A stretch of 12,653 nucleotides of DNA, from the NCBI GenBank assembly GCA_025455285.1, contig JALOMU010000003.1, forward strand, positions 1 through 12,653, in the 5' to 3' direction. The DNA comes from Flavihumibacter sp. GTDB lineage: Bacteria; Bacteroidota; Bacteroidia; Chitinophagales; Chitinophagaceae. Under the pieces are notes generated by a model. That model saw only the letters and a program-made list of their open reading frames with translations. It ran no database searches and had not been told where the DNA came from. How positions within the stretch are numbered: position 1 is the first letter of the stretch; every line of letters begins with the position of its first letter. This document shows positions 5,970 through 12,653 of this stretch, piece after piece. Made by a program: the position numbers and the translations under genes.

Positions 5970-8909
5970 ATGCGGAATTTTTGTTGGGCTCTTTTCTTTC
6001 TGATTAGCTATCTGCCCGCCAGTTCCCAAAAGAAACCATTGGATCATAATGTATATGATCAATGGCAGAATATTGGTGAACGAATCCTGAGCAGTGATGG
6101 CAAATGGCTTGCTTTCACAGTAGTAGTTCAGGAAGGCGATGGACAATTATTTATCAATTCAACCAATGGAGATAAATCCTGGAAACTCCCACGTTGTTAC
6201 CAGGCGATGTTTAGCTATGATAATCGAATATTGGTTGCACGTATCAAGCCTTTTTTTAAGGATACCCGTGCGGCCAGAATTCTTAAGAAAGGCCCGAACG
6301 ATATGCCTAAGGATTCTCTGTTAATCCTTGATCTGGAGAAAGGCACAGAGCAACGTATTGCAGAAATAAAATCGTACCAGATGCCGGCAAAAGGCGGCAA
6401 CTTTCTCGCTTACCATAAATCGAAAAGCATCACGGTCGCTCCCCGGCCAGTTGTTACGGACTCACTTGTCCGGTTGCAACGTATGTTGCAGATGGCAGAC
6501 AGCCTGAATCGTATCTCTGATAGTTTACGCAATAAAGTAAATGAAGCACGTATCAAAGGCATGTCAGCTATCCAGCCTGCTAAATCGCCGGCTGCAGGGA
6601 AAAAGGCAGAGCCCGTTGAAGAAGGAACTGAACTGATTGTACGCGATCTGAGTACAGGTAAAGAATGGATCCATAAGTTGGTATTAGAATATAAATTTGC
6701 CGATTTTGGGGAGGGACTGATTATTGAACAAAGCAGAAGGAATAGTGACAGCTTAAGTGAAGCCCGGCTATTGTGGCAGGATTTTGCCAATAACCGGATT
6801 GATACCATTTTATCCGGTTTCCAGGAAGCAAAATCATTCGCCATATCAGAAGCAGGCAATCGACTTGCTTTTATAATTCAAAAAGACAGCAGTTCAAAAG
6901 CGCTGAAAAAATATTACCAGTTGTATTATTTTGAAACAGGTCAGGGTAAGGCAAAAGAACTTTTGAACAGCTCTTCACCGGCTATGAGAAAGCAACAGGT
7001 AATCAGTCCGGATTTCTCGAATTATTTCAGCCAGAATGGTAAACGACTTTTCTTCGGACTTGCACCTGATCGTCCGGTTAAGGATACCAGCCTGGTTGAA
7101 TTTGAAACGGCTAAACTGGATGTATGGAATTATAAGGATGATTATCTGCAACCTCAGCAATTGGTCAATCTTTCCAATGAGCTAAAAAAAAGCTGGCTGG
7201 CTGTATGGGATGTTGAAACAGGAAGCTGGTTGCAACTGGCTGATGATAGTTGCGAAACGGTGATGCCGGGTGATGAGGGAAATGCAACCCATGCTTTGGG
7301 TATGAGCAACCTGGGTTACCGGATTGAACAACAATGGAAACAAGATGGTGCAGTTCGGTTATACCTGGTTGATATTAAAACAGGGAAGCGAAAAATTATA
7401 ACGGAGAAGGCTAGCCGCGGAACAGTCCGTTTGTCTCCTGCTGGAAATTTTGTGCTTTGGTATGATCCGATGCAGAAACATTGGATCGGTTATTCAAATC
7501 AGTCTGACCGAAAATCGGTAATTACAAAATCAATTACAGTTCCCCTCTATGATGAAGAGCATGATACACCGTCAGATGCTCCGCCGCATGGATTGATGGG
7601 ATGGAAAGAAAAGGATGAAAAAGTTTATATCTACGATAAATATGATATCTGGGAACTGGATCCGAATGGAAATGAAACAGCTAAATTACTGACCCAGGGT
7701 TGGGGGAGAAAAAATAAAATCAGCATTCGGAATGAAGTGCTTGATCGCGAAGAGCGCTTCCTGAAAGATGGTCAGCCCCTGCTGTTTCAATTGTTTGACA
7801 ATGTTTCAAAAGGATACGGATGGAAAACACATACAATGGGAGCTACATTTGTTGCAGGTAATCCGGCTACTTTGATCCATCCATCAGTAGTTGATGGTGC
7901 GATCAAAGCAAAGAAAAGTGATGAACTGTTGTTTGTAAAAGAAATGCCGGCTGCCAGGGATCTCTGGTTGACGAGCTTACAGGAAGCCGAAAACTCGACA
8001 ACCCACCGAAAAATAAGTGGACTCAATCCACAGCAGGATCAATACAATTGGTTTACGGTGGAACTGCATAAATGGAAAATGCTGGATGGGAAAATGAGTG
8101 AGGGATTACTCTACAAACCAGAGAATTTTGATGCCTCTAAAAAATATCCGGTGATCTTTTATTTCTATGAAAAGAATGCCGACAGGAGGTATAATTATAT
8201 AGAACCTATGCCAGTGAGGGCTTCCGTTAATATCGCTTATTATACCAGTAATGGTTACCTGGTATTTGACCCCAATATTTATTATAAAACCGGTCAGCCT
8301 GGTGAAGATGCGTATAATTCGGTTGTATCGGCTGCCCGTTATTTATCGAAGTTCAAATTTGTGGATTCCACAAAAATGGGATTACAAGGACATAGTTGGG
8401 GAGGTTATCAAATTGCCTACCTGATTACCAGAACCAATATGTTTGCTGCAGCAGAAGCAGGTGCACCGGTTAGTAATATGACGAGTGCCTATGGCGGCAT
8501 TCGATGGGGTACCGGTATCAGTCGCCAGTTCCAGTATGAAAAGACCCAAAGCAGGCTGGGTGCCACACTTTGGGAGAAACCCGAACTCTACATTAAGAAC
8601 AGTCCGCTTTTCCGTGCCGATAAAGTAAAAACGCCCTTGCTGATGTTGCACAACGATAAGGACGATGCAGTACCCTGGTACCAGGGCATAGAATATTTTA
8701 CGGCATTACGCAGGTTAGGCAAACCGGTATGGATGGTTAATTACAACGATGAATTACATGGGATTAATGAACGTAGAAACAGAAAGGACTGGACCATCCG
8801 TATGGCGCAGTTCTTCGATCATTATCTGAAAGGTGCACCAGCACCAGTATGGATGAAGGAGGGAGTTCCTGCAACGCTGAAGGGAGTCAACTGGGGACTC
8901 GACTATTAA
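5970..8909 (+). CDS. Exported S9 (prolyl oligopeptidase) family serine peptidase
   Basis: 979 residues with an N-terminal signal peptide (MRNFCWALFFLISYLPASSQ), so it acts in the periplasm or beyond. Residues about 30-680 look like a WD40/propeller region with repeated strands. A charged helical insert at about 167-200 ('RMLQMADSLNRISDSLRNK') is followed by a Pro/Ala/Lys linker to about 216. The alpha/beta-hydrolase domain is at about 700-965: nucleophile Ser809 in 'GHSWGGYQ', Asp898 in 'HNDKDDAVPW' and His930 in 'ELHGINERR', so the triad is complete. The family cleaves peptides, often after proline, or with dipeptidyl aminopeptidase activity; the specificity here is unknown. There is no T9SS tail. 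A weak -7-like TAATTTTA lies at 5943-5950. Its TAA shares bases with the stop of the convergent downstream gene. Confidence 0.92.
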   Translation: MRNFCWALFFLISYLPASSQKKPLDHNVYDQWQNIGERILSSDGKWLAFTVVVQEGDGQLFINSTNGDKSWKLPRCYQAMFSYDNRILVARIKPFFKDTRAARILKKGPNDMPKDSLLILDLEKGTEQRIAEIKSYQMPAKGGNFLAYHKSKSITVAPRPVVTDSLVRLQRMLQMADSLNRISDSLRNKVNEARIKGMSAIQPAKSPAAGKKAEPVEEGTELIVRDLSTGKEWIHKLVLEYKFADFGEGLIIEQSRRNSDSLSEARLLWQDFANNRIDTILSGFQEAKSFAISEAGNRLAFIIQKDSSSKALKKYYQLYYFETGQGKAKELLNSSSPAMRKQQVISPDFSNYFSQNGKRLFFGLAPDRPVKDTSLVEFETAKLDVWNYKDDYLQPQQLVNLSNELKKSWLAVWDVETGSWLQLADDSCETVMPGDEGNATHALGMSNLGYRIEQQWKQDGAVRLYLVDIKTGKRKIITEKASRGTVRLSPAGNFVLWYDPMQKHWIGYSNQSDRKSVITKSITVPLYDEEHDTPSDAPPHGLMGWKEKDEKVYIYDKYDIWELDPNGNETAKLLTQGWGRKNKISIRNEVLDREERFLKDGQPLLFQLFDNVSKGYGWKTHTMGATFVAGNPATLIHPSVVDGAIKAKKSDELLFVKEMPAARDLWLTSLQEAENSTTHRKISGLNPQQDQYNWFTVELHKWKMLDGKMSEGLLYKPENFDASKKYPVIFYFYEKNADRRYNYIEPMPVRASVNIAYYTSNGYLVFDPNIYYKTGQPGEDAYNSVVSAARYLSKFKFVDSTKMGLQGHSWGGYQIAYLITRTNMFAAAEAGAPVSNMTSAYGGIRWGTGISRQFQYEKTQSRLGATLWEKPELYIKNSPLFRADKVKTPLLMLHNDKDDAVPWYQGIEYFTALRRLGKPVWMVNYNDELHGINERRNRKDWTIRMAQFFDHYLKGAPAPVWMKEGVPATLKGVNWGLDY

Positions 8910-9613
8910 GAGATATATCGCACGAGGCAGCGCTTTGCTATCGGTAAAAGCGTTTCCTCTACTGGAAAAGAAAGATCTGAACAGATGGTGTACACCGCCG
9001 GATTGGGCAGCTCTTTCTTTTCTTTTATAAGGGTACCTTTCATTTGCTCAAAGGTATTACTGATGGTGCGATGCCATTCCGCTAAAAAATTGGTTTTGAT
9101 TGCGCGATACTGTTCATCGTGTTTTTCGAATATGCTTAACCGGTAGTAATAAATAAGAGTTTCTTTTTTGTTGGAGGTACTCAGGAAAAAATACCCTTCT
9201 TTATTTTCCAATGGAATGATTCCGACAGGTTCAATCTGGATTTTATCTTCTACAAATTCGAAGATTTCTGTACCGCTTCGAATCGTGTCTTTCATCTTGC
9301 CGGTTGAGTAGTAAATGATGTTTTCCAATTCTTCCATCATTTCATCATCTTCAATCATCTGTTCATAGAGCAATTGCAATTTTTCCAACTGGATGCCTGT
9401 GAGGCGTTTGGGGAACTGTTCCTGCAGAAATTTTTTATTCTCCCTGAACTGAACCAGGTTGTTATAATGAAAGATGATATCTGCTAATTGAGGATAGAGC
9501 CTGTTTTCATTGAAGTGCCGGTTAACTTCCTGCAGATAAGCAAGCAGGGTATATTTTTTCAGTTCGAAATCAATATATCCTTCGGCAAACCAGGTTTGGG
9601 ATAATGTTTTCAT
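8906..9613 (-). CDS. Conserved-looking protein of unknown function, 235 residues
   Basis: I do not recognise the family. The protein has no signal peptide or membrane helix, so it is probably cytoplasmic. The first ~110 residues look helical and charged ('FELKKYTLLAYLQEVNRHFNENRLYPQL', written in part, and 'MIEDDEMMEELENIIYYSTGKMKDTI'). The rest alternates strands and helices ('GYFFLSTSNKKETLIYYYRLSIFE', in part). Start ATG at 9613 gives 'MKTLSQTWFAEGYIDFELKK'. Its TAA overlaps the S9 peptidase stop by four bases (TTAA, 8906-8909). The 50-base divergent gap to the phosphatase holds a weak minus-strand promoter candidate, TTG about 18 bases from TAAATTAA. Codon use and length suggest a genuine gene. 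Any function would be a guess. Confidence 0.75.
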   Translation of the reverse strand: MKTLSQTWFAEGYIDFELKKYTLLAYLQEVNRHFNENRLYPQLADIIFHYNNLVQFRENKKFLQEQFPKRLTGIQLEKLQLLYEQMIEDDEMMEELENIIYYSTGKMKDTIRSGTEIFEFVEDKIQIEPVGIIPLENKEGYFFLSTSNKKETLIYYYRLSIFEKHDEQYRAIKTNFLAEWHRTISNTFEQMKGTLIKEKKELPNPAVYTICSDLSFPVEETLLPIAKRCLVRYIS

Positions 9614-9663
9614 GGTGAACTTATTTTCCTTAATTTACTGAAATTGCTGTTAAAACAACGTTT

Positions 9664-10173
9664 ATGAAACCAGTCCTGCCATTATTGCTCCTTACTTTTT
9701 TACTAACGGGATGTTATCAGAAATATTATATCGTACGGCATGCAGAAAAGGCGCAGGAAAGCAGTGGTGCTACCATGCAAACGGCTGGTAATCCACCCTT
9801 ATCGGAAGCAGGACAACAACGTGCAAAAGAGTTGGCTAAAAGATTAAAAGGAGAGAAGATTGGTGCGATCTATTCCACCAATACCATAAGAACAAAAGAA
9901 ACAGCAACCCCCACTGCCGGGCAGGCCGGACTGACTATTCAAACATATGGCAGAATTGATTCCAGCCTGATCAATCAATTGAAAGCATTAAAAACAAACA
10001 CCCTTATAGTGGGACATAGCAACACGGTTGATGATCTGGTCAATGGATTAACCGGACAGCAATCATTAAACGACCTGCCGGATACAGCTTACGATAATTT
10101 GTACATCATCACTAAAAAAGGAAAAAGGCTGACACTTGTTCAATCCAAGTATGGTCAGCCCTCTCCGCAGTGA
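9664..10173 (+). CDS. SixA-like histidine phosphatase lipoprotein
   Basis: 169 residues. A signal peptide ends in the lipobox 'LLTGC', so Cys17 should be lipidated. The catalytic core follows at once: 'YYIVRHAEK' with Arg25 and the phosphohistidine His26; 'PLSEAGQQRAKELAKRL'; 'IYSTNTIRTKETATP' with the second arginine; and 'VGHSNTVDDLV' with the second catalytic His118. This is the compact histidine phosphatase (phosphoglycerate-mutase-like) fold, of SixA size. The family removes phosphate from phosphohistidine, sugar phosphates or other small substrates; the substrate here is unknown. The short length makes a true phosphoglycerate mutase unlikely. Only about four residues separate the lipidated Cys from the core, so the domain should sit right at the membrane. 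The stop lies 15 bases from the convergent E2 stop. Confidence 0.88.
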   Translation: MKPVLPLLLLTFLLTGCYQKYYIVRHAEKAQESSGATMQTAGNPPLSEAGQQRAKELAKRLKGEKIGAIYSTNTIRTKETATPTAGQAGLTIQTYGRIDSSLINQLKALKTNTLIVGHSNTVDDLVNGLTGQQSLNDLPDTAYDNLYIITKKGKRLTLVQSKYGQPSPQ

Positions 10174-10188
10174 TCTCTATGTGTGTGC

Positions 10189-11544
10189 TTAGATTTCCCT
10201 ATGCGAATCGAAATGTTCCAGTTCTCTTGCAACAGCGCTTAAGAAGGTAGCTCCCAGGCTTCCATCAATGATACGATGATCGTAACTCATACTGAGGTAC
10301 ATCATGTGCCGGATCGCGATGGAATCGCCCTGTTCGGTTTCTATAACTACCGGACGTTTTTTAATTGCTCCAACTGCCAGAATGGCCACCTGCGGTTGCG
10401 GAATGATCGGCGTACCCATCAGACTTCCAAAAGTACCCACATTGGTAAGTGTAAAGGTCCCGCCCTGTGTATCTTCCGGCTTGAGTTTGTTGTTACGCGC
10501 AGCATCGGCCAGCGTGTTCACCTGTTTGGTGAGTCCTACCAGATTAAACTGGTCGGCATTTTTAATCACTGGTACAATGAGGTTACCCGAAGGGAGGGCA
10601 GTAGCCATCCCTACATTAATATCTTTTTTTACGATAATCCGATCACCTTCTACACTGCTATTAATAAGCGGATATTTTTTGATGCAACGAACAATGGCTT
10701 CGATGAAAAGTGGTGTAAATGTGATCTTGGTACCTTCCTGTTTGATGAATTGCGACTTCACTTTATCGCGCCACAAAACGAGGTTGGTTACATCGGCTTC
10801 GGTAAAACTGGTAACATGCGGACTGATCTGCTTGCTCTTCACCATGTGATCGGCAATCAGTTTTCGCATGCGATCCATTTCTATGATCTCCACATTATTG
10901 CCATAGGAGCCGGAGGATCTTTCAATCACCTGACTGGAAGCCGGAGCAGGTTCTGCCGGTTTTGTTGCGGGAGGTTGTTGAACTGGTGCTGCAACTGGTT
11001 GCTGTGTTCCTGATTTTTTATTCTGTACGAACTGAAGAATATCTTTTTTGGTTACACGTCCTTCATTGCCGGTACCAGGAATATGTTCCAGTTCGCTCAT
11101 GGAAACGCCTTCACTTGCTGCAATATTTAATACTAGCGGCGAATAAAATCGATTGCCATTGCCAGTTATGGTGTGTTCCGGATTTGAGACCACAGCAGGT
11201 TCAGTTACCGGAGCTGCAGGTGCAACTGGAACAGCCACGGCTTCAGGTGCTTTCTGTTCTATGGGAGCAACAATAGCCGGAGCCGGTGTTTCAGCTGCCG
11301 CTCCATTGGTTCGGATACGGGCAATAACAGAACCGATAGGAACTACATCATTGGGCTGATACAATACTTCTTCCATCACTCCGTCCGCCGTACTGGGCAC
11401 TTCGCTGTCCACTTTATCGGTTGCGATTTCCAGTACGGTTTCATCCTGCTTCACCGTATCCCCGGGGTTCTTCAGCCATTTCAGCACAGTGGCTTCCATG
11501 ATACTTTCTCCCATTTTAGGCATTACCAGGTCAACTAGAGCCAT
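10189..11544 (-). CDS. 2-oxo acid dehydrogenase complex E2 (dihydrolipoamide acyltransferase)
   Basis: 451 residues from the ATG at 11544, the family-like 'MALVDLVMPKMGES'; an ATG two codons upstream (11550) is equally possible. Order: lipoyl domain (about 1-80) with Lys44 in 'EIATDKVDSEVPS'; Ala/Pro-rich swinging linker (82-131); peripheral-subunit-binding domain (about 133-172, 'FYSPLVLNIAASEGVSMSEL' onward); a second Pro/Ala/Gln linker; and the acyltransferase domain (about 215-450) with catalytic His423 and Asp427 in 'SYDHRIIDG'. It passes an acyl group from E1 via lipoyl-lysine to CoA and forms the complex core. No E1 or E3 gene is in the window, so the acyl substrate (branched-chain or pyruvate type) is uncertain. 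It lies 47 bases downstream of cinA and has its own promoter element. Confidence 0.93.
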   Translation of the reverse strand: MALVDLVMPKMGESIMEATVLKWLKNPGDTVKQDETVLEIATDKVDSEVPSTADGVMEEVLYQPNDVVPIGSVIARIRTNGAAAETPAPAIVAPIEQKAPEAVAVPVAPAAPVTEPAVVSNPEHTITGNGNRFYSPLVLNIAASEGVSMSELEHIPGTGNEGRVTKKDILQFVQNKKSGTQQPVAAPVQQPPATKPAEPAPASSQVIERSSGSYGNNVEIIEMDRMRKLIADHMVKSKQISPHVTSFTEADVTNLVLWRDKVKSQFIKQEGTKITFTPLFIEAIVRCIKKYPLINSSVEGDRIIVKKDINVGMATALPSGNLIVPVIKNADQFNLVGLTKQVNTLADAARNNKLKPEDTQGGTFTLTNVGTFGSLMGTPIIPQPQVAILAVGAIKKRPVVIETEQGDSIAIRHMMYLSMSYDHRIIDGSLGATFLSAVARELEHFDSHREI

Positions 11545-11566
11545 AAGCATTCAATCATTTGTGCGC

Positions 11567-11574
11567 CAAAGGTA
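11567..11574 (-). promoter_or_regulatory. Consensus -7 promoter element for the E2 gene
   Basis: On the minus strand the bases read TACCTTTG, an exact TAnnTTTG match, in the short gap between cinA and the E2 gene. Transcription would start around 11562, leaving a leader of about 12-18 bases. No clear TTG lies 19-21 bases upstream, which falls in the end of cinA, so the -33 element is weak. E2 can probably be expressed independently of cinA. Confidence 0.6.
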
Positions 11575-11591
11575 AGGATTCAGTATTAATG

Positions 11592-12653
11592 TTAATGACT
11601 GTTAGTTTTTTCCGTACCCCGACTGATTATAAATTTTCTTAACAGGTTAAAGGCATTGGTGGTGGTTAGTTCGATATTTCTGCGCCGATCGAACCGGAAA
11701 TGAAACTGCTGGGTGATGATTTCATCCTGATTGCCAACAGCCACCCAAACAGTACCAACCGGTTTTTCGGGTGAGCCGCCATCCGGACCCATTATTCCGC
11801 TGGTTGCGATAATATAATCCGTTTTGAGAGCGGCTAATGCACCTTTTACCATCTGAATTACTGTTGCTTCACTAACAGCCCCGGCAGATTCAAGGGTACC
11901 ATCAGGAACCCCTAACAGGTCTTTTTTCACCTGGTTGTCATAACTGATGATACTGCCCAGGTAATACCTGCTGCTTCCTGCAACGGAAGTTAGCAATTGG
12001 GAAATATAACCACCTGTGCAGCTTTCGGCTGTTCCAAGTGTTTCCCCACGATCCAACAACATCCGGGCAACCACCAGGTCCATGGATTCGTCCTTGTTGG
12101 TGACCAGCACGTCTGCCACTTGCTCTTGCAACAAAGTGAACTGTTCCTCAATGATTTTTTCAATGTGTTCTTTATCATAACCGGAGGCACTAAGCCTGAG
12201 TCGTACCATTCCGTAATTCGGCAGGTAAGCCAGTTTTATGAAAGACGGCAGGCTGGTTTCAAAAGCGTTGATGCGTTCTGCCAGGAAGGACTCACCAATA
12301 CCGGCAGTAAGCAGTGTGCGATGTACAATAACTGGAGGCTGAAACTGCTGCAATAAGCGGGGGATTACTTCATCGCTCATAAGACCCTTCATTTCATGCG
12401 GAACGCCCGGAAGTGAAGCAACAATCTTATTGTCTTTTTCAAACCACATGCCCGGAGCAGTACCATTCCGATTGTGTAAAACGGTGCACACATCCGGAAC
12501 TTCTGCCTGGCGGATATTCCGCTCAATCATTGGTCGTTTTAGTACTTTTTCAAAGAGGTAGGTAACATGTGCCAGGACCTTCGGATCATTGACCAGTTTG
12601 CCGCCAAAATATTCACAGAGCAGGGGTTTAGTAATATCATCGGCAGTAGGACC
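11592..12653 (-). CDS. cinA: CinA family protein with C-terminal NMN deamidase domain (5' end outside window)
   Basis: The frame is open to the window edge: bases 12653-12531 encode 'GPTADDITKPLLCEYFGGKL' and onward before the internal Met at 12530, so the start is missing. In all, 353 residues are visible. The first part is the end of the MoCF-like nucleotide-binding domain ('GPTADDITKP', 'GTAPGMWFE', 'SLPGVPHEMKGL'). A middle KH-like region follows ('YGMVRLRLSASG'). The C-terminal CinA domain carries 'GTAESCTGGYISQLLTSVAG', 'GSIISYDNQVKKDLLGV', 'VSEATVIQMVKGAL', 'ATSGIMGPDGGSPEKPVGTVW'. The C-terminal domain deamidates nicotinamide mononucleotide to nicotinate mononucleotide in pyridine nucleotide salvage; the N-terminal domain can act as an ADP-ribose pyrophosphatase. 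Both are family knowledge. The full protein is usually about 415 residues, so roughly 60 are missing. Confidence 0.93.
   Translation of the reverse strand, partial: GPTADDITKPLLCEYFGGKLVNDPKVLAHVTYLFEKVLKRPMIERNIRQAEVPDVCTVLHNRNGTAPGMWFEKDNKIVASLPGVPHEMKGLMSDEVIPRLLQQFQPPVIVHRTLLTAGIGESFLAERINAFETSLPSFIKLAYLPNYGMVRLRLSASGYDKEHIEKIIEEQFTLLQEQVADVLVTNKDESMDLVVARMLLDRGETLGTAESCTGGYISQLLTSVAGSSRYYLGSIISYDNQVKKDLLGVPDGTLESAGAVSEATVIQMVKGALAALKTDYIIATSGIMGPDGGSPEKPVGTVWVAVGNQDEIITQQFHFRFDRRRNIELTTTNAFNLLRKFIISRGTEKTNSH

Noticed and set aside
6410..6859. 149-codon minus-strand frame opposite the S9 peptidase.
   Set aside because: It is a shadow of the coding strand, without a promoter, signal or recognisable domain.
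8673..8686. Perfect 14-bp palindrome CCCTGGTACCAGGG in the S9 peptidase gene.
   Set aside because: It codes for the conserved VPWYQG stretch near Asp898, and about one such palindrome is expected by chance in a window of this size.
9614..9663. Plus-strand promoter TAATTTAC (9631-9638) for the phosphatase gene.
   Set aside because: It has two mismatches to TAnnTTTG and no well-placed TTG, so it is too weak to list as a feature.
10174..10188. Possible bidirectional terminator between the phosphatase and E2 stops.
   Set aside because: I found no stem-loop or T-run in or around the 15-base gap.
10276..11013. Long open frames on the + strand opposite the E2 gene (245 and 181 codons).
   Set aside because: They are antisense shadows of a clearly recognisable E2 protein and show no motif or plausible composition.

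Overview
The window looks like chromosomal DNA of a Bacteroidota bacterium, most likely from or near the Chitinophagaceae (family-level placement is inference). The evidence is a type IX secretion (T9SS) C-terminal sorting domain, a YtxJ protein of the bacillithiol system, Bacteroidota-type promoter motifs (TAnnTTTG with an upstream TTG), no clear Shine-Dalgarno sites, and many lipoproteins and large exported enzymes. No tRNA, rRNA, CRISPR, insertion sequence or phage gene is visible. Coding density is very high, with several overlapping or abutting genes.

Layout. (1) 2-1987 (+): the C-terminal part of a large repetitive, cysteine-rich T9SS surface protein whose start lies outside the window. 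It is followed by a lipoprotein of unknown function (2024-2905, +) whose start codon sits inside a strong hairpin. (2) 3357-2883 (-): a 37-residue mini-lipoprotein and, 16 bases downstream, ytxJ. The ytxJ 3' end overlaps the lipoprotein gene convergently. A perfect 12-bp inverted repeat in ytxJ may terminate transcripts arriving from the left. (3) 3510-8909 (+): a DEDDh exonuclease with an ExoX-like tail, read from a textbook promoter that almost touches the start codon; then a polyprenyl-phosphate-mannose-synthase-like GT2 enzyme overlapping an EamA transporter by ATGA; then a 979-residue exported S9 peptidase. (4) 9613-8906 (-): an unrecognised 235-residue protein, sharing 4 bases with the peptidase stop. 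(5) 9664-10173 (+): a SixA-like histidine phosphatase lipoprotein. (6) 12653-10189 (-): cinA (5' end outside the window), then an orphan 2-oxo acid dehydrogenase E2 gene with its own -7 promoter element.

How the genes relate. Most are a mixed housekeeping set. The clearest local partnerships are mini-lipoprotein plus ytxJ, and GT2 plus EamA, which could concern a lipid-linked sugar. The E2 would need E1 and E3 subunits from elsewhere. I see no convincing new multi-gene system. The items most worth a second look are the hidden mini-lipoprotein next to ytxJ, the two long-stem hairpins, and the nearly leaderless exonuclease promoter.
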